Source of the DNA: Euglena gracilis
Taxonomy: Eukaryota; Euglenida; Euglenophyceae; Euglenales
Assembly: GCA_039621445.1 (NCBI GenBank)
Contig: CP154957.1
Coordinates: forward strand, 18,829,237 to 18,893,236
Length of the DNA stretch: 64,000 nt
Reading direction: 5' to 3'
In this document: positions 33,301 to 43,561 of the stretch, in pieces
Numbering within the stretch: the first letter of the stretch is position 1
How the letters are laid out: every line of letters starts with the position of its first letter
Translations under genes and position numbers: made by a program
The notes under the pieces: generated by a model
Seen by the model: the letters and a program-made list of their open reading frames with translations, nothing else
What the model was told of the DNA's origin: nothing
Database searches by the model: none

Positions 33301-36300
33301 TTCTCACCCCGTGCCTCAAATGTCCAAAGGTCGAAAGGACCGAGAACGAAGGAAACAAACGGCTGGGCTCCCAGATGCCGAAGGCCGACGATCTCAGGTC
33401 CTCTGCGCTTCTCCTGACCGCGCCGTATTTTACCCCCAAGAAGCTGCAACGGGAGTACAACGAGTTGGTCTTTGAATTATTTGAGTTCCAGGTGTGAGAT
33501 GCGGATTTTGTCCCTGAGAGAAGCACCCTCCAAACAAAAAGAACTTGCTTTGCACACAACATGTCCTCTTACACATGCTTTCCCCCATTTCACAGGAGTT
33601 TGCATGCACGTCCTCCTTGCAGGGGCTATTCTCTTTGCCCTACACAGCATACCACCCCAAACCTGACCACCCCTCCACAGCACCCATCCCTCCCCGGGGG
33701 TAGGGGTAGGGGTCGGGGCAATCTTCCTCAAAGAAAACACTCGTCCCAGTGTTCTAAAGGTAAAGGAGAGAAACCCAATGGGATTCCCAGCGAGGAGATG
33801 GTGGGCAGGGCAAAAAAAAATTAAAAAAGCATAGGGTCAAATAACACATTTTTTTTTGCCGCTTTGGCTGGATGGGCGATGGCCTGAGGCTACCCAAGAT
33901 CACTTTCCCCTTCCCAATGCTGACCAGTTGCTGCCGAGAAACTTCGCGGTTTTTTTCTCCCATTTTTGTCGCGCATTTTCGTTCAATGTGCCGGGGCAGC
34001 AGAACTATCATCATTTTGCATAGGGATTGCCTTGAGCCCCCCTTCCAGCCTTCCCCTTCGCCCCCCCCCCCAACCACCGGGCCCCTGGCCCCGCCTTCTT
34101 GGCCCTGGTCGACCACTTCGCCCGGTCTCAGCGTGTGCCGCCCAGGGATTTTTTTAGTCGTGGACCCCCCGGGGGGAAGGGGAGGTAGGGTCGGTGGGTC
34201 CGGCCGGCCCCCCCCCCGGAGGATGTACTTTTCAGCCGAAAATTTCGAAAGGCGCTATTTTTTTGTACTTTTCGCAATTTCTTGTGGGTCCCCGGCCCCC
34301 CTCCGACCCCCTCCGCCCCCCCCCCCCAGGGGGTGGGTGGGTGGGGGACCCCCCCAGTCTTAAAAAAACCCCGGGTGCCGCCTTCCCGTTGGGCCTTCGC
34401 CCCCGCCGGCGCCGGCCGCCCCAAGCGCCGCTGGGACGGCAGCCCCGCCGCGGCGGAGCCGGCAGCGCGGGGCGGCCCCGGCCCGCCGCACCCGTGCACC
34501 GGCGTGGCCAGGGAGGGGGTGGCATGCCCTTCGGGTTGGAGGCGGGTGGTAACCCCCCCCCCCCAAATAACCTGGTGGGGTGCCAGGTTATTAGAACCAA
34601 TTTTTGGCCCCCCCCGCCAGGTTTTTGGGGCCCTTTTTTTTCAGCGTCGTAAAGGAATTTTGCCTTAAAAAGGGGGGTGCCACTGGAACCGTCTTTTTTT
34701 TGCACCTCCCAAGTTATTCAGCCACTGCCAGGAGCAAGGGCCCCGCCAGGTTATTTGGGGGGGTTGTGTGTTGTGTTGGAAGGAGGGGAGTCCCGGACCC
34801 CCCCCCCCAGGGCTTCCCATACCTCCCTGGACGTGGTGTTGGAGTGCGGCTACTCCTTCTCCCATGTCGTGCCGTTTGTGGGAGCGCGGCGATCCACACA
34901 GCATGGTCCCGGTGGGTGCACGCCTGCCAGTTGGCGTGCCCATCCGAAGGCGGTAACACACCATCCCTGATCCCTGTGGTTGTTGATCTCCTGAAGATGA
35001 GGATGGACCCAATCCCTAAACCCCCACCCCAAAAATAAGACCCCCCCCAAATGGACCCCCCCCCATAAATAAGACCCCCTTGCCGGCGCGAAGCACCGGA
35101 TTCTTGAAAATGGGACTTTTTTGGAGGGTAAATCTGCCATTTTGGGACAGTTTTCACACAATTCAGCATATTTCCCCCTTCTTTGTCTGGCACGAAGCGC
35201 CGAATTTTTCGAAAATTGTAATTTTTGGGGGCATTTTTGGACATTTTGGGGGGTCGAAAATTTTGCCAGCAAAAATCCATAAAATGGACCCCCCCCCCAT
35301 GAATAAGACCCCCCCTCGGGCTTTCCAGCAACCAACCCATGAAATTGACCCCCGGTCTTATTTTTTGTGGGGGTTAGTGCTAGCGTTGGGTGGCGTTGGG
35401 TGGGTGGGTGGGTTGGTACATCCTTCCTCAACACCCCCAGGCCCTATAAGAAAACCTTTGACCCCTCCCCCTAAAACTCTTTGCCACGAAACTCATAAAT
35501 ATTTTTTTGCCACAATCGCCCAAATTGAAATGTGCAGGATTGCGGAAAAAAAGAAAATAAAAGACCAAAACGTCAAAACAACGTAAATGAATTAATTATT
35601 TATGCATGAGAGAGAGACTTTCACTTTCACAATTTCGAATGTCATCAATTTGGCTTCCACTCCAGTTTCAATGACTCCACCGATGCCCGTAATTCTACCA
35701 TATTTGGTGAAGGTTGGAAAAAGTGGGCTGTCGCCGGATTTAAGTTATTTGTGACCTTGAATTCCAGCATGGAATTTGAGAGTGGAGGAAAGGATTTTTT
35801 TGTGCCTTGTGAAATGTGCAGCAAATTTTTCAACCATGTGCTAATGTTCTCACTTATGTGTCACAGTTCATTCCTTGCTCATTTTGCCCAAATTATGTGC
35901 TTTGCCCAAACTTGTAGATTCCAATGTGGACCGCCGTGCCAACGAGGACGGGCTGTGAAGTCTGCAATAAAGAGGGTGCCAGTGGGATCCAAGGTGTGTC
36001 TGATAAAGGCCAAGCTTTTTCTCTTTCGTTTATGTGGTGGATGACATTTGTCCCCAAGCTGGCGGGGAAGCCGTTGCCTTGAACGACAAAATCCCCATGT
36101 ACAAGCTCACCACCAATTGTGCATTTTGTAAAGTGTAAGGTTGGTGGGGGGGGGGTTGGGCTCAGGAAGCTCAGGACGACGGGTCCAAAGATCCCCTTCC
36201 CCTCCCCTGTGCCCATGAAAGCCCATGAACCTGACAGGGAGAGACTCCGAAGACCCAAAATGGCCCAAAAACGGTTAAATAAAAGGAATAGCAATGAACG

Positions 36301-39300
36301 ATAAGTTTAAAAAAACAAAAAAAACGGCCAAGGCAGTCCATTTCACGGCCATTTCAGGACCAGCTGCCGCCATGGCTCCCAGCGCGTTTCAAACGAAGTC
36401 AAAAAGGGCGTCAATTTTTTCCTTTAGTTCATGCCTTGTTGTTTTCTCATACTTGGACAGCGCAAGGATAGATCGGGAATGGTGTCAGACAACAAAATGG
36501 CCGTTTTTGCCTATTTTTTTTGTGGAATAAAACCAAAAATATTGGTTTTTGAGTCATTTTGACTGATTTCACATATTAAAGCCCTCCTCCCAAAATATGA
36601 CCCCCCAAAATAAGACCCCCCTTGCTGATTTTCAGCAAAAATCCAAAAAGTAGACCCCCCTCCAAAAAATAGTGCGCAGCTGGTCCTGGTGGCCTTTTTT
36701 CGGTTGTAGAGGGTCCCCAGGGCTTTATTTTAGGTCCCAAGTGATTTCCTTTGATTGGCCACCATTTTGGAATTATTTTTGAGTTTTTTTTGACCTCAAA
36801 ATGGCCCAAAATGGCAAAGTTGAGCAATCCAAAACGCACAGTATTTGTCTCAAAATGGCCATAACTCGGACCGCTGGACATTTCTTTTGAGTTTGCGTCA
36901 CATCAATTTTTTTGACCCCCCAAACAGGGCCAAATGGGCTGAAAGATGGCCATAACTCGGGCTACACAAAAAGTTGTGAAAAAAATGAAGCACGGTTGAA
37001 TACACAAGACGGTTACCTCTGCAGTAATCGTAACCATTGGTTCTGAATATGGAAGGGATTTTATTGTCAAAGTGCAGTTCTTATCAAGATAACTGTGGTC
37101 AAGGTTGCTAGGTCTCTGGAAGGTAGAGTCGACCCCCGAGCGTTGAGGCCTAAACCTCATGAATGGCTGAAAGCTCTCAAAAGGGCATTGCACCACTGCA
37201 AGCGTTGGTCAAGAAACAACCTTGCAATTCTTTTCAACTCTCAAAAAATTTTGGCCCATGTGATCTGAATCAGCAGAGAGTCAGCTGACGGTTTTTTGCC
37301 TAACTGACCTCCACCGGTCCACCCCTGGTGATTCTCATTTTATCCCCTTTGGTGATTTAAGCAAGATAACCCCCCCCCCCTGAATATAACGACGGGTCGT
37401 TATCTGACTTTTCAGTTGGTGGAAAATCCAGAGGGGGTCGTTATAAATGGGGGGTCGTTATCAGGGGGGCTTTGCTGTGTTCCCTACCGCAGCTATGTCT
37501 GACACGCTTTCTACCATCCTTGTTGGTTTGTGTGAGGATGTGCAAGGGTCCTCTGTAGGCTCTGCTCCTCCGCCCACCCTGACCACGTCCCCGTCCAAGC
37601 AGCGGTTGATCTGCTCATACTTCAAGTAAACACTGGTGAGCCTGGATGCTCTTACGTGAGATGCATCATCTTACCCGTGCTTTGTTCTTTGTCAACCATG
37701 GGTCGTTATATTTTTTTGGTGGAAATTCCAGGATGGGTCGTTATAAATGGGGGGGTTCGTTATCAGAGGGGGGGTCGTTCTAAATGGGGGGGGGGTAATA
37801 AACATCAGATCCAACTTTGGGAAAATAGTATCCCTGCTTTTGAAGGATACCAAGTGAAGGGTCTCTAAAAATGTTTCTTTCTGCTGTTCTGGCCGATTTT
37901 TGATTGGTTTTTTCCCAGTCCCAGTGATTTGTTCCCAGGATGTGATGGTTTTTTCCCTTCTAACATGAAATATTACCAAGTCTTGTTACTTTTCTCTATA
38001 ATCTCTTTTCTAATTATTCAGCTTGGTGTGGAAGTACGGCAGATGATTTCGGTGTCTGTAATACATTGTAAGTCTGGCATTTTTGGAATTTTTCTGTTTT
38101 AAGTTTTTGATGTCATGTCTTATAGCCCCCCCCCCCCAAATGCAAAGCCCCCCCCCCCCAGGGGGTTTGGTTTTGCCACCCAAATAAAAGCCCCCCCCCC
38201 CCGATGTGGAGCCAGACGATGGTGCCATTCAGGAAAAAGGAGAAAATTTTTGGTGGATACAACATTTTTTTTTCACCAGAAATGCTCCATTTTGAATAAT
38301 AATTGCACCTTTTGGGGGGGGAATAGGTTGTACGCAACACAAATTTGCCGTAAAATTTAAAATTTTTAGTATTTGGCCACAACTGAAGGCCGCCGAAGGT
38401 CATAGAGGCCCCCCCAAAAAGCTTGATCCCCCCCAAATATAAAGCCCCCCCTGAGGGTGTTGAAAAACCGTCCAAATGTAAAGCTGGGGGGGGCTTTATA
38501 TTTGGGGGGGTTAGATTCAGCCATCTGAATGGATTTCCAATTTTTTCTCTTGTGCTGAGCTTCTCCAGCCCTTTTTAAGCTGGTGCACAGGACCAGCATT
38601 TTAAGGATTTTGAAGAAATATTATTCCCAACAGAATTTTTCCTGTGGGCAAATCCTGTCAAAGTTCCCAGGGCACATCACCCCTTCTGTCCTCTGTTGGT
38701 TCACCAAGCAGAAGGCAACCTCATTTACAAGCATGACATTCAGTTGTTAAACAAGGCTGTAAGCAGTGGTAGGGACTAGGTTTTGGGGTCACAGTAATTC
38801 CTGCACAAAATTTTTCAAGGAAAGCAAAGTTAAGATTTTATTTTTTATGGATTCTTCTCCAGGTGATGATCAACAACATGAAGTCTTTATTATCGTTTCG
38901 GCAGTACGATATGACAGAGGAGGTGTGCAGGTTGGACGTTGGGGCGTGGTTGGGGGTACTGCGAACCCTTAAGCGATGGACTGAAATAGAAGCTCACCCC
39001 TACCGCCCGCGGCGGCAGTCAGCTATAAATGCACCTGGACTTCAATAGGGGGGGGGGGTTGGCAGAATGGAGTGCCTGGGGGGAGGTACCTTCGTAGGCA
39101 GGCACCTTCCCCCTGGGGTGGGGTCAGCAGAAATCCTAGCAGACCCCCCCGGGGGGGGGGGTCTGCCAGCAGGGCCAGCAAGCAGAACTATTTTTCCAGT
39201 GACCAGAGCGAAGCCCCGAAAAAATTTTCGGACCCCAAAACTGGCCGAAAATGCCTATTTTTGCCATTTTTAATTTTTTTTGGAACAAAAGAAGCCAAAA

Positions 39301-42146
39301 ATGCATTTAGCACCTCATTTCCACCTCGGCGCACTGCGCTGGAGGAAAAGTTTTTTCCTGTCGGGGGGGACCCAGGGGGGGATCTAGCAAGTCCATTTTT
39401 CCAGTGTCCAGCAAAATGGCTGGCCAGTGGACCCCCCGAGGTCCTTAAGCAATGGCCAGTTCTATTGGACTCTACCTGCCTGATTTTTTGTTGATTTTTT
39501 TTCTTTCAGTATTACTCTCAAAATGGGGAGGGGTTTATGGGGAGGGGTCTTTCCATCGACCTCCTTTGACAGTGGGAGGTGCGACCGACCTGGGGGCTTC
39601 ACAGACATCCCACCGAATGGTCACATTTTTTCCTCCCAGCACTTTGCGCCGGTAATCTTACCAATGTTTACCAAACATTGAAAGAGCGGTTGCCATGTTT
39701 GGCCCAATTTTGTGCCCACGGACCTCTATGCCGACCCCCCCCCCGAGGGAGCTGTGTTCCTTGGAACTGTAACCTATACCAACGGCTGAGGTTCCTGCCA
39801 CCCTGTATCTAGCGTTTCTCTTTGCTGCGTACATCGGCATCCACATGCCCCCCCTCCCCAGGACTGGCTGGTCTCCCAGTTTGTGGAGCGCTTGTGCTTC
39901 GTGTCGACGGATTTCGAGCGTGACCTCCGGACGAGCGCCGGGCCCATCGCGAAGAACCCCATCCGCACGCGGTACCTCCTGCCGTCCGGGCAGCCGGGGA
40001 CACCCAGCCCGAGCCATCGTGCCGCCTGATATCCGTGGTTTGAAAAAGGTTGTTGGGCACGGAGGCCCGATCGCGCCTGGGGCAGGTGGTATCGGAGGGT
40101 ATACCAGTGAGCCCGACGGACCAAGTCCTGGTATGTCCATGAGCCCAGAAATCGTCTGAGTAAGTGGGTTGGGTGTGGGTACCCCCCACCCTCCCTTTTT
40201 CTTTTCCTGAGGGCTGCTGTTTTTTTAGGTCAATGAGTTGGGTCCCCAGACAGCTCAGGTAGCACGCCTCGGGAGGGGATTGCCGCCCCTCGCAGGTGCT
40301 AAACAACGAGCGCTTCACTGTGCCGGAGCTGCTCTTCCACCCCTCCGACGTCGGGTTCCCAAGCATGGGCGTCGCGGAGGCGGTCGCGGCCAGCCTGCGC
40401 TCCCCCGGCGTGGACCCCGCCGTGAGGCCCCTCCTGTTGGAGAACGTTGTTCTGAGCGGCGGGTGCGCCCTTCGCCTGTCATTCTTTGCCATCACGTCTG
40501 GTGTGTGCTGACGTCCCGGGACCCGACACGAGTCTCCAGGGGGTGGCAACTCTCCCCCATCGGTGTAACACGGGCCCTCCCTCTGCAATGAAGTCACACC
40601 GCACTGCCAGGCGGTGGTTGGCTGCTGGCACCCCCAAGAATTGACCAGATATCCAGGGGATGGGTTCCAAACACCTTTCTTTTTAAGGAGCCAACCTGGG
40701 GGGGGGGCATGTTCAAGCCCTCCGGGGAAGGAGAGGGGAGGGTAAGGGTTTGGGGTTGGGGGTGGCATACCACATCCCAGACCAAATGCAGGTGCGGCCC
40801 AACAATGAAAATGGCCTCTTCATTGAAATTTCACCTCGGTTGCTGGCACCTATGGCCGACCAGGGCCGACCAGGGCCGACCAGGGCCGACTATGGTTTTC
40901 AGGACCCCCGTAGGTGGGGGTTCCGACCAGGGCCGACCACGGCCGACCACGGCCGACCAGGGCCAATTTGCATGTGGTTGGCCGACCGAAGGGGAATGGA
41001 TGAAGGAATTCGGCAGCAACAAGCACCTCTGATGATGCTGGGCGATGCAGGGCGATGCTGGGCGATGCTGGGTGATGCTGGATTTTTGGAGACCAGAGGT
41101 GGGGTTCCGACGCTGGGCGATGCTGGGCGATGCAGGGTGTTGCTGGGCGATGCTGGGCGATGCTGGCATTTTTTTTGTATATTTTGAAGAATTAAACCCA
41201 TTTTTGGATAATTTTCTCACAAATCTCCAGTTTTACACCCATTTTTGCCATTATGGATCAGTTTTTGCTAATTTGGGGGCTATTTGTCACTGATTGGGCA
41301 AATATTGGGCTAATTTGGGTCAATCTGAGCATTTTTTTATGGAATTTTGGCCATTTTGCGCCCTTTTGGTAATTTTGGGTCATTTTTCACAATCTTTTGT
41401 GGATTTTGTTGGCGTTTTTGGGTAATTTTTGGGTATTTCAAGCCATTTTAGGTCATTTTGGTTGCTTTTGGGGAGCCAATGGAGGCTTTATGGGACATTT
41501 CCTTTTGATCTTGGCGAGACAATTCAGAAAATCATTGCATCCCTTCACATTTTTTTCTGTGACGGATACCCCCACCTATGGCCGACTATTTGCCGACCAG
41601 GGCCGACCAGGGCCGACCAGGGCCGACCAGAGCACCAAAATGGGAAGTGACCATAGGTGCCTGCTCGGTTGGACCCAGCTGGGACCAAAACCAGCCCACA
41701 GGGGGGGGGGGGTGCTTTGGGCAGACACCGACGGCAAAAGCTCCGGCTTGGTAAAGAGAAACCTGATTCCAAATGGTGACACCTCTGGCCACACTACACC
41801 AAGCACACAATGGAGTCTCTTATACCCAAGGCGATTGCTTGGTGTCATGCACCCCAACGTGACGTGGAAGCCTGGGGTTGGCGAGCCCCCCCCCCCCCTG
41901 TCCAGGTGCAGCGATTTGCCGGGTTTCGAGCAGCGGATGCAGCAGGAACTCGAACAGCTGGTGGACACAGAACTGACCCGCGCCCGTTGCCACCACCCAG
42001 GCCGCGGCTTACACAGCGCTTTCTTTGGCGGCTGTGCGGTGCTGGCGTCGGACCTGTATGGGGCGCTGGCGGTGTCCCGGAAGGAGTACCAGGAACAGGG
42101 GGGCGACGGCATATGCCGCGGCCGCTTTTGGGCGGACTTTCTGTAA
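30339..42146 (+). CDS. ARP6: Actin-related protein 6 (SWR1/SRCAP complex subunit)
   Basis: Exons: 30339-30412, 32502-32646, 33101-33181, 33375-33491, 33596-about 33699, about 34049-34124, 34811-34952, 38863-38922, 39862-40048, 40296-40462, 41906-42146. The match to ARP6 runs end to end: VMDNGAAVIKVGLA (phosphate loop 1), PNLVCKDRRSKQCYISSQLD, SYRRPLEKGYFVD, SSALLLTAPYFTPKKLQREY, LECGYSFSHVVPF (phosphate loop 2), NNMKSLLSFRQYDMTEE, NNERFTVPELLFHPSDVGF, ENVVLSGG, and a C-terminus with SRKEYQEQGGDGICRGRFW. ARP6 is a nuclear subunit of the remodeller that installs histone H2A.Z and does not polymerise like actin. Two frame problems remain: exons 5 and 6 differ by one phase, next to G and C runs, and exon 9 changes frame between RTRYLLP and PDIRGLKK. 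Both could be homopolymer errors, very short introns or real damage. Confidence 0.85.
30413..32501 (+). other. ARP6 intron 1
   Basis: Two kilobases with no clear gene. One exon-like stretch ends at donor AACAAAGGTGTGT near 31122 and encodes HLLDVEEIREALKSWILENK, reminiscent of a transposase DNA-binding helix but too short to assign. A G/C-rich fold-back occupies 31885-32100, with one CAGGCTTTTTAAG end and no matching right end. Confidence 0.4.
34143..34374. mobile_element. Non-autonomous hAT-like MITE in an ARP6 intron
   Basis: The left end CAGGGATTTTTTTAG and right end TTAAAAAAACCCCGG are imperfect inverted repeats, flanked by an exact 8-bp duplication, GTGCCGCC (34135-34142 and 34375-34382). 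It sits just 18 nt inside the intron that begins at 34125 (donor GTCTCAG). The interior is G/C runs with no ORF. Confidence 0.8.
35025..35380. repeat. GGTCTTATTTTTG-type fold-back element
   Basis: Inverted repeats of AATAAGACCCCC against GGGGTCTTATTTTT flank a core that includes CGCGAAGCACCGG-like words. The same family occurs at 36590-36665 and 48066-48522. It lies within the ARP6 intron between 34953 and 38862. No ORF of interest. Confidence 0.6.
35381..38862 (+). other. ARP6 intron 7, remaining part
   Basis: Three kilobases of mostly repeat DNA. 36720-36960 holds a copy of the GTGATTTCCTTTGATT family. 37370-37800 is a fold-back built on GGTCGTTATAAATGGGG. 38125-38515 is another, built on AAAGCCCCCC and GGGGCTTTATATTTGG. 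One open stretch at about 35665-35800 encodes GWKKWAVAGFKLFVTLNSSM but has no identified family. Confidence 0.45.
39055..39450. repeat. Relative of the CAGG-type MITEs
   Basis: This segment shares interior words with the element at 13707-14167: ATTTCCACCTCGGCGC, CCAGTGACC..GCGAAGC and a closing GGTCCTTAAGCA. Its left end and target duplication are not recognisable, so it is probably an older or truncated copy in the ARP6 intron between exons 8 and 9. Confidence 0.5.
40858..41634. repeat. Two 10-bp minisatellites in the last ARP6 intron
   Basis: GGGCCGACCA repeats at 40858-40965 and 41585-41634. GGGCGATGCT repeats at 41035-41075 and 41110-41166. Both units are exactly 10 bp and start GGGC, and they lie in the intron between 40463 and 41905. 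Confidence 0.75.
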
Positions 42147-42238
42147 AGAGCAGCTGTCGTTTCCTCTTCCCCACTCGCGCTGATTTCCTCGTAAAAGATG
42201 TAAATTGCTGTTTTTCAGTTTTCAGCCCTTCTTGTGAT

Positions 42239-42419
42239 GTCAAGTGATTATGTGTCAAATTTGGGTTTGGTCGTTAGAAATATTTGGTCTGAGAAGGACA
42301 GTTCTTAGAATCTTGTGTGCTTTCCGACCTGAGATGTGACAGTTATTACTCCTTCGGGGGGGGGGGTGCACACTTTTTAGGGAGGTAGTTTCGGACCCTT
42401 GGGGAGTGCGAACTTATTA
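42239..42419 (+). repeat. 180-bp direct repeat, copy 1
   Basis: Starts GTCAAGTGATTATGTGTCAA and includes GGTCTGAGAAGGACAGTTCT and TTTTTAGGGAGGTAGTT. A copy of roughly 85% identity by eye lies in the same orientation at 46055-46229. Copy 1 begins 92 bp after the ARP6 stop codon. The pair flanks 3.6 kb that includes the first two sestrin exons. Confidence 0.75.
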
Positions 42420-42899
42420 GGGCACTGCGTACAATTAGGGCATTGCCACTTACTAGGGAGGGGTTTATATATTTGTTCAGGGAGTTTTGTCCTTGTATGT
42501 CTCCTTTCAATGCTCCTTTCCAGAAGTTGGGCTAATCGGTTCCTAATCCAACGACCAGCCGGGTGATGTATTTTGGTATCATTTGACAAAATGATGAGAA
42601 GCAAATGTCTTGAAGTCGAGATAAAAAGGTGGTGCAACTGATTCAGTGCAGAAGTCATTATCTGTGAAGTTCTGTGAAAAGCTGTGAACAACAAATGAAC
42701 AAAGCAATGGTTGTCTGTGTGGATGTGTGCACGTGAATGGAACATTCAACTCTTTTTGCCGTCGTTTTCTCATCCTTTTCGATGCAGAGGGGGGCAAGGA
42801 TATGCAATTCAATCAGCTTTCTCTAGTTTCTGGGATCATTTTCCAGAGCCTTTTAGGGAGGTGACATGGTGGCACTCCCTCACACGCTCTTCATTTGGG

Positions 42900-43110
42900 A
42901 AGGCACTCATGCTAGGCAGAGCAGGGGGCCGAGGGGGGGGGGGTCGAAAAACACTCATTTTCGGCTCAAAAACAGTTTTTCCGGTTCCGGGAGGCCAAAA
43001 AAACATCGTTTTGGGCAAAAAAATTTGTTTCGTTTTTTTCTACCTTTTTTGACCGGTTTTTGACGCAAGGTCCATGGGTTTCAGGCCAGAACGGGGGGCC
43101 GGGGGGGTCG
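42900..43110 (+). repeat. Single copy of the 160-bp satellite unit
   Basis: Contains CTCATTTTCGGCTCAAAAAC, GTTTTTCCGG and GGCCAAAAAAACATCG, the same unit that is tandem at 62709-63160 and present once at 61600-61765. It lies between ARP6 and sestrin. Confidence 0.7.
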
Positions 43111-43561
43111 AATAACGCTCATTCCAATCGTATCATGGTTCTGCATCTGGTTCACAGTCGGGAGTTCGCCCACATTAATGCATACTTTCTGCAAACGTTT
43201 CCCTCTGTTTACATTGCACCCTCTCCCCTTTTGCCGAATGGATCCCTTTCAAAATGGATACATGAGCAACATTGAACCACATCAAGGTCAGAAGGATCAA
43301 CATTCTCTTAGAAAGAGAAAGGAGCTGCATATGGTTGGGGAGGGAAAATGGAAGGTAATTAAATCAGCTGTGGCCTTTTGCATTCTGTTACTATTGAGGG
43401 GGGTTGGATCTGGGGCGACATGAAATGGGACTGTTCTCATCGGAGAATGATGTCCAGGGTGGGTACGGTATTGTTTATGATGAAGGTCAGTATTATGGTC
43501 AGAGTCAGGGAATGGGTTGGAAGCATGTTATGGCGTACCTTTGTCCCCCTCTTTAGATCAT

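Noticed and set aside
34375-34560. Continuation of ARP6 coding sequence after the MITE at 34143-34374
   Set aside because: It reads open in frame if the element is removed, but the donor at 34125 joins in phase to 34811 and restores the ARP6 match, so this stretch is intron.
39809-40768. Minus-strand ORF of 319 codons, the longest in the window
   Set aside because: It is the antisense shadow of ARP6 exons 9 and 10, whose GC-rich third positions keep the opposite strand open.
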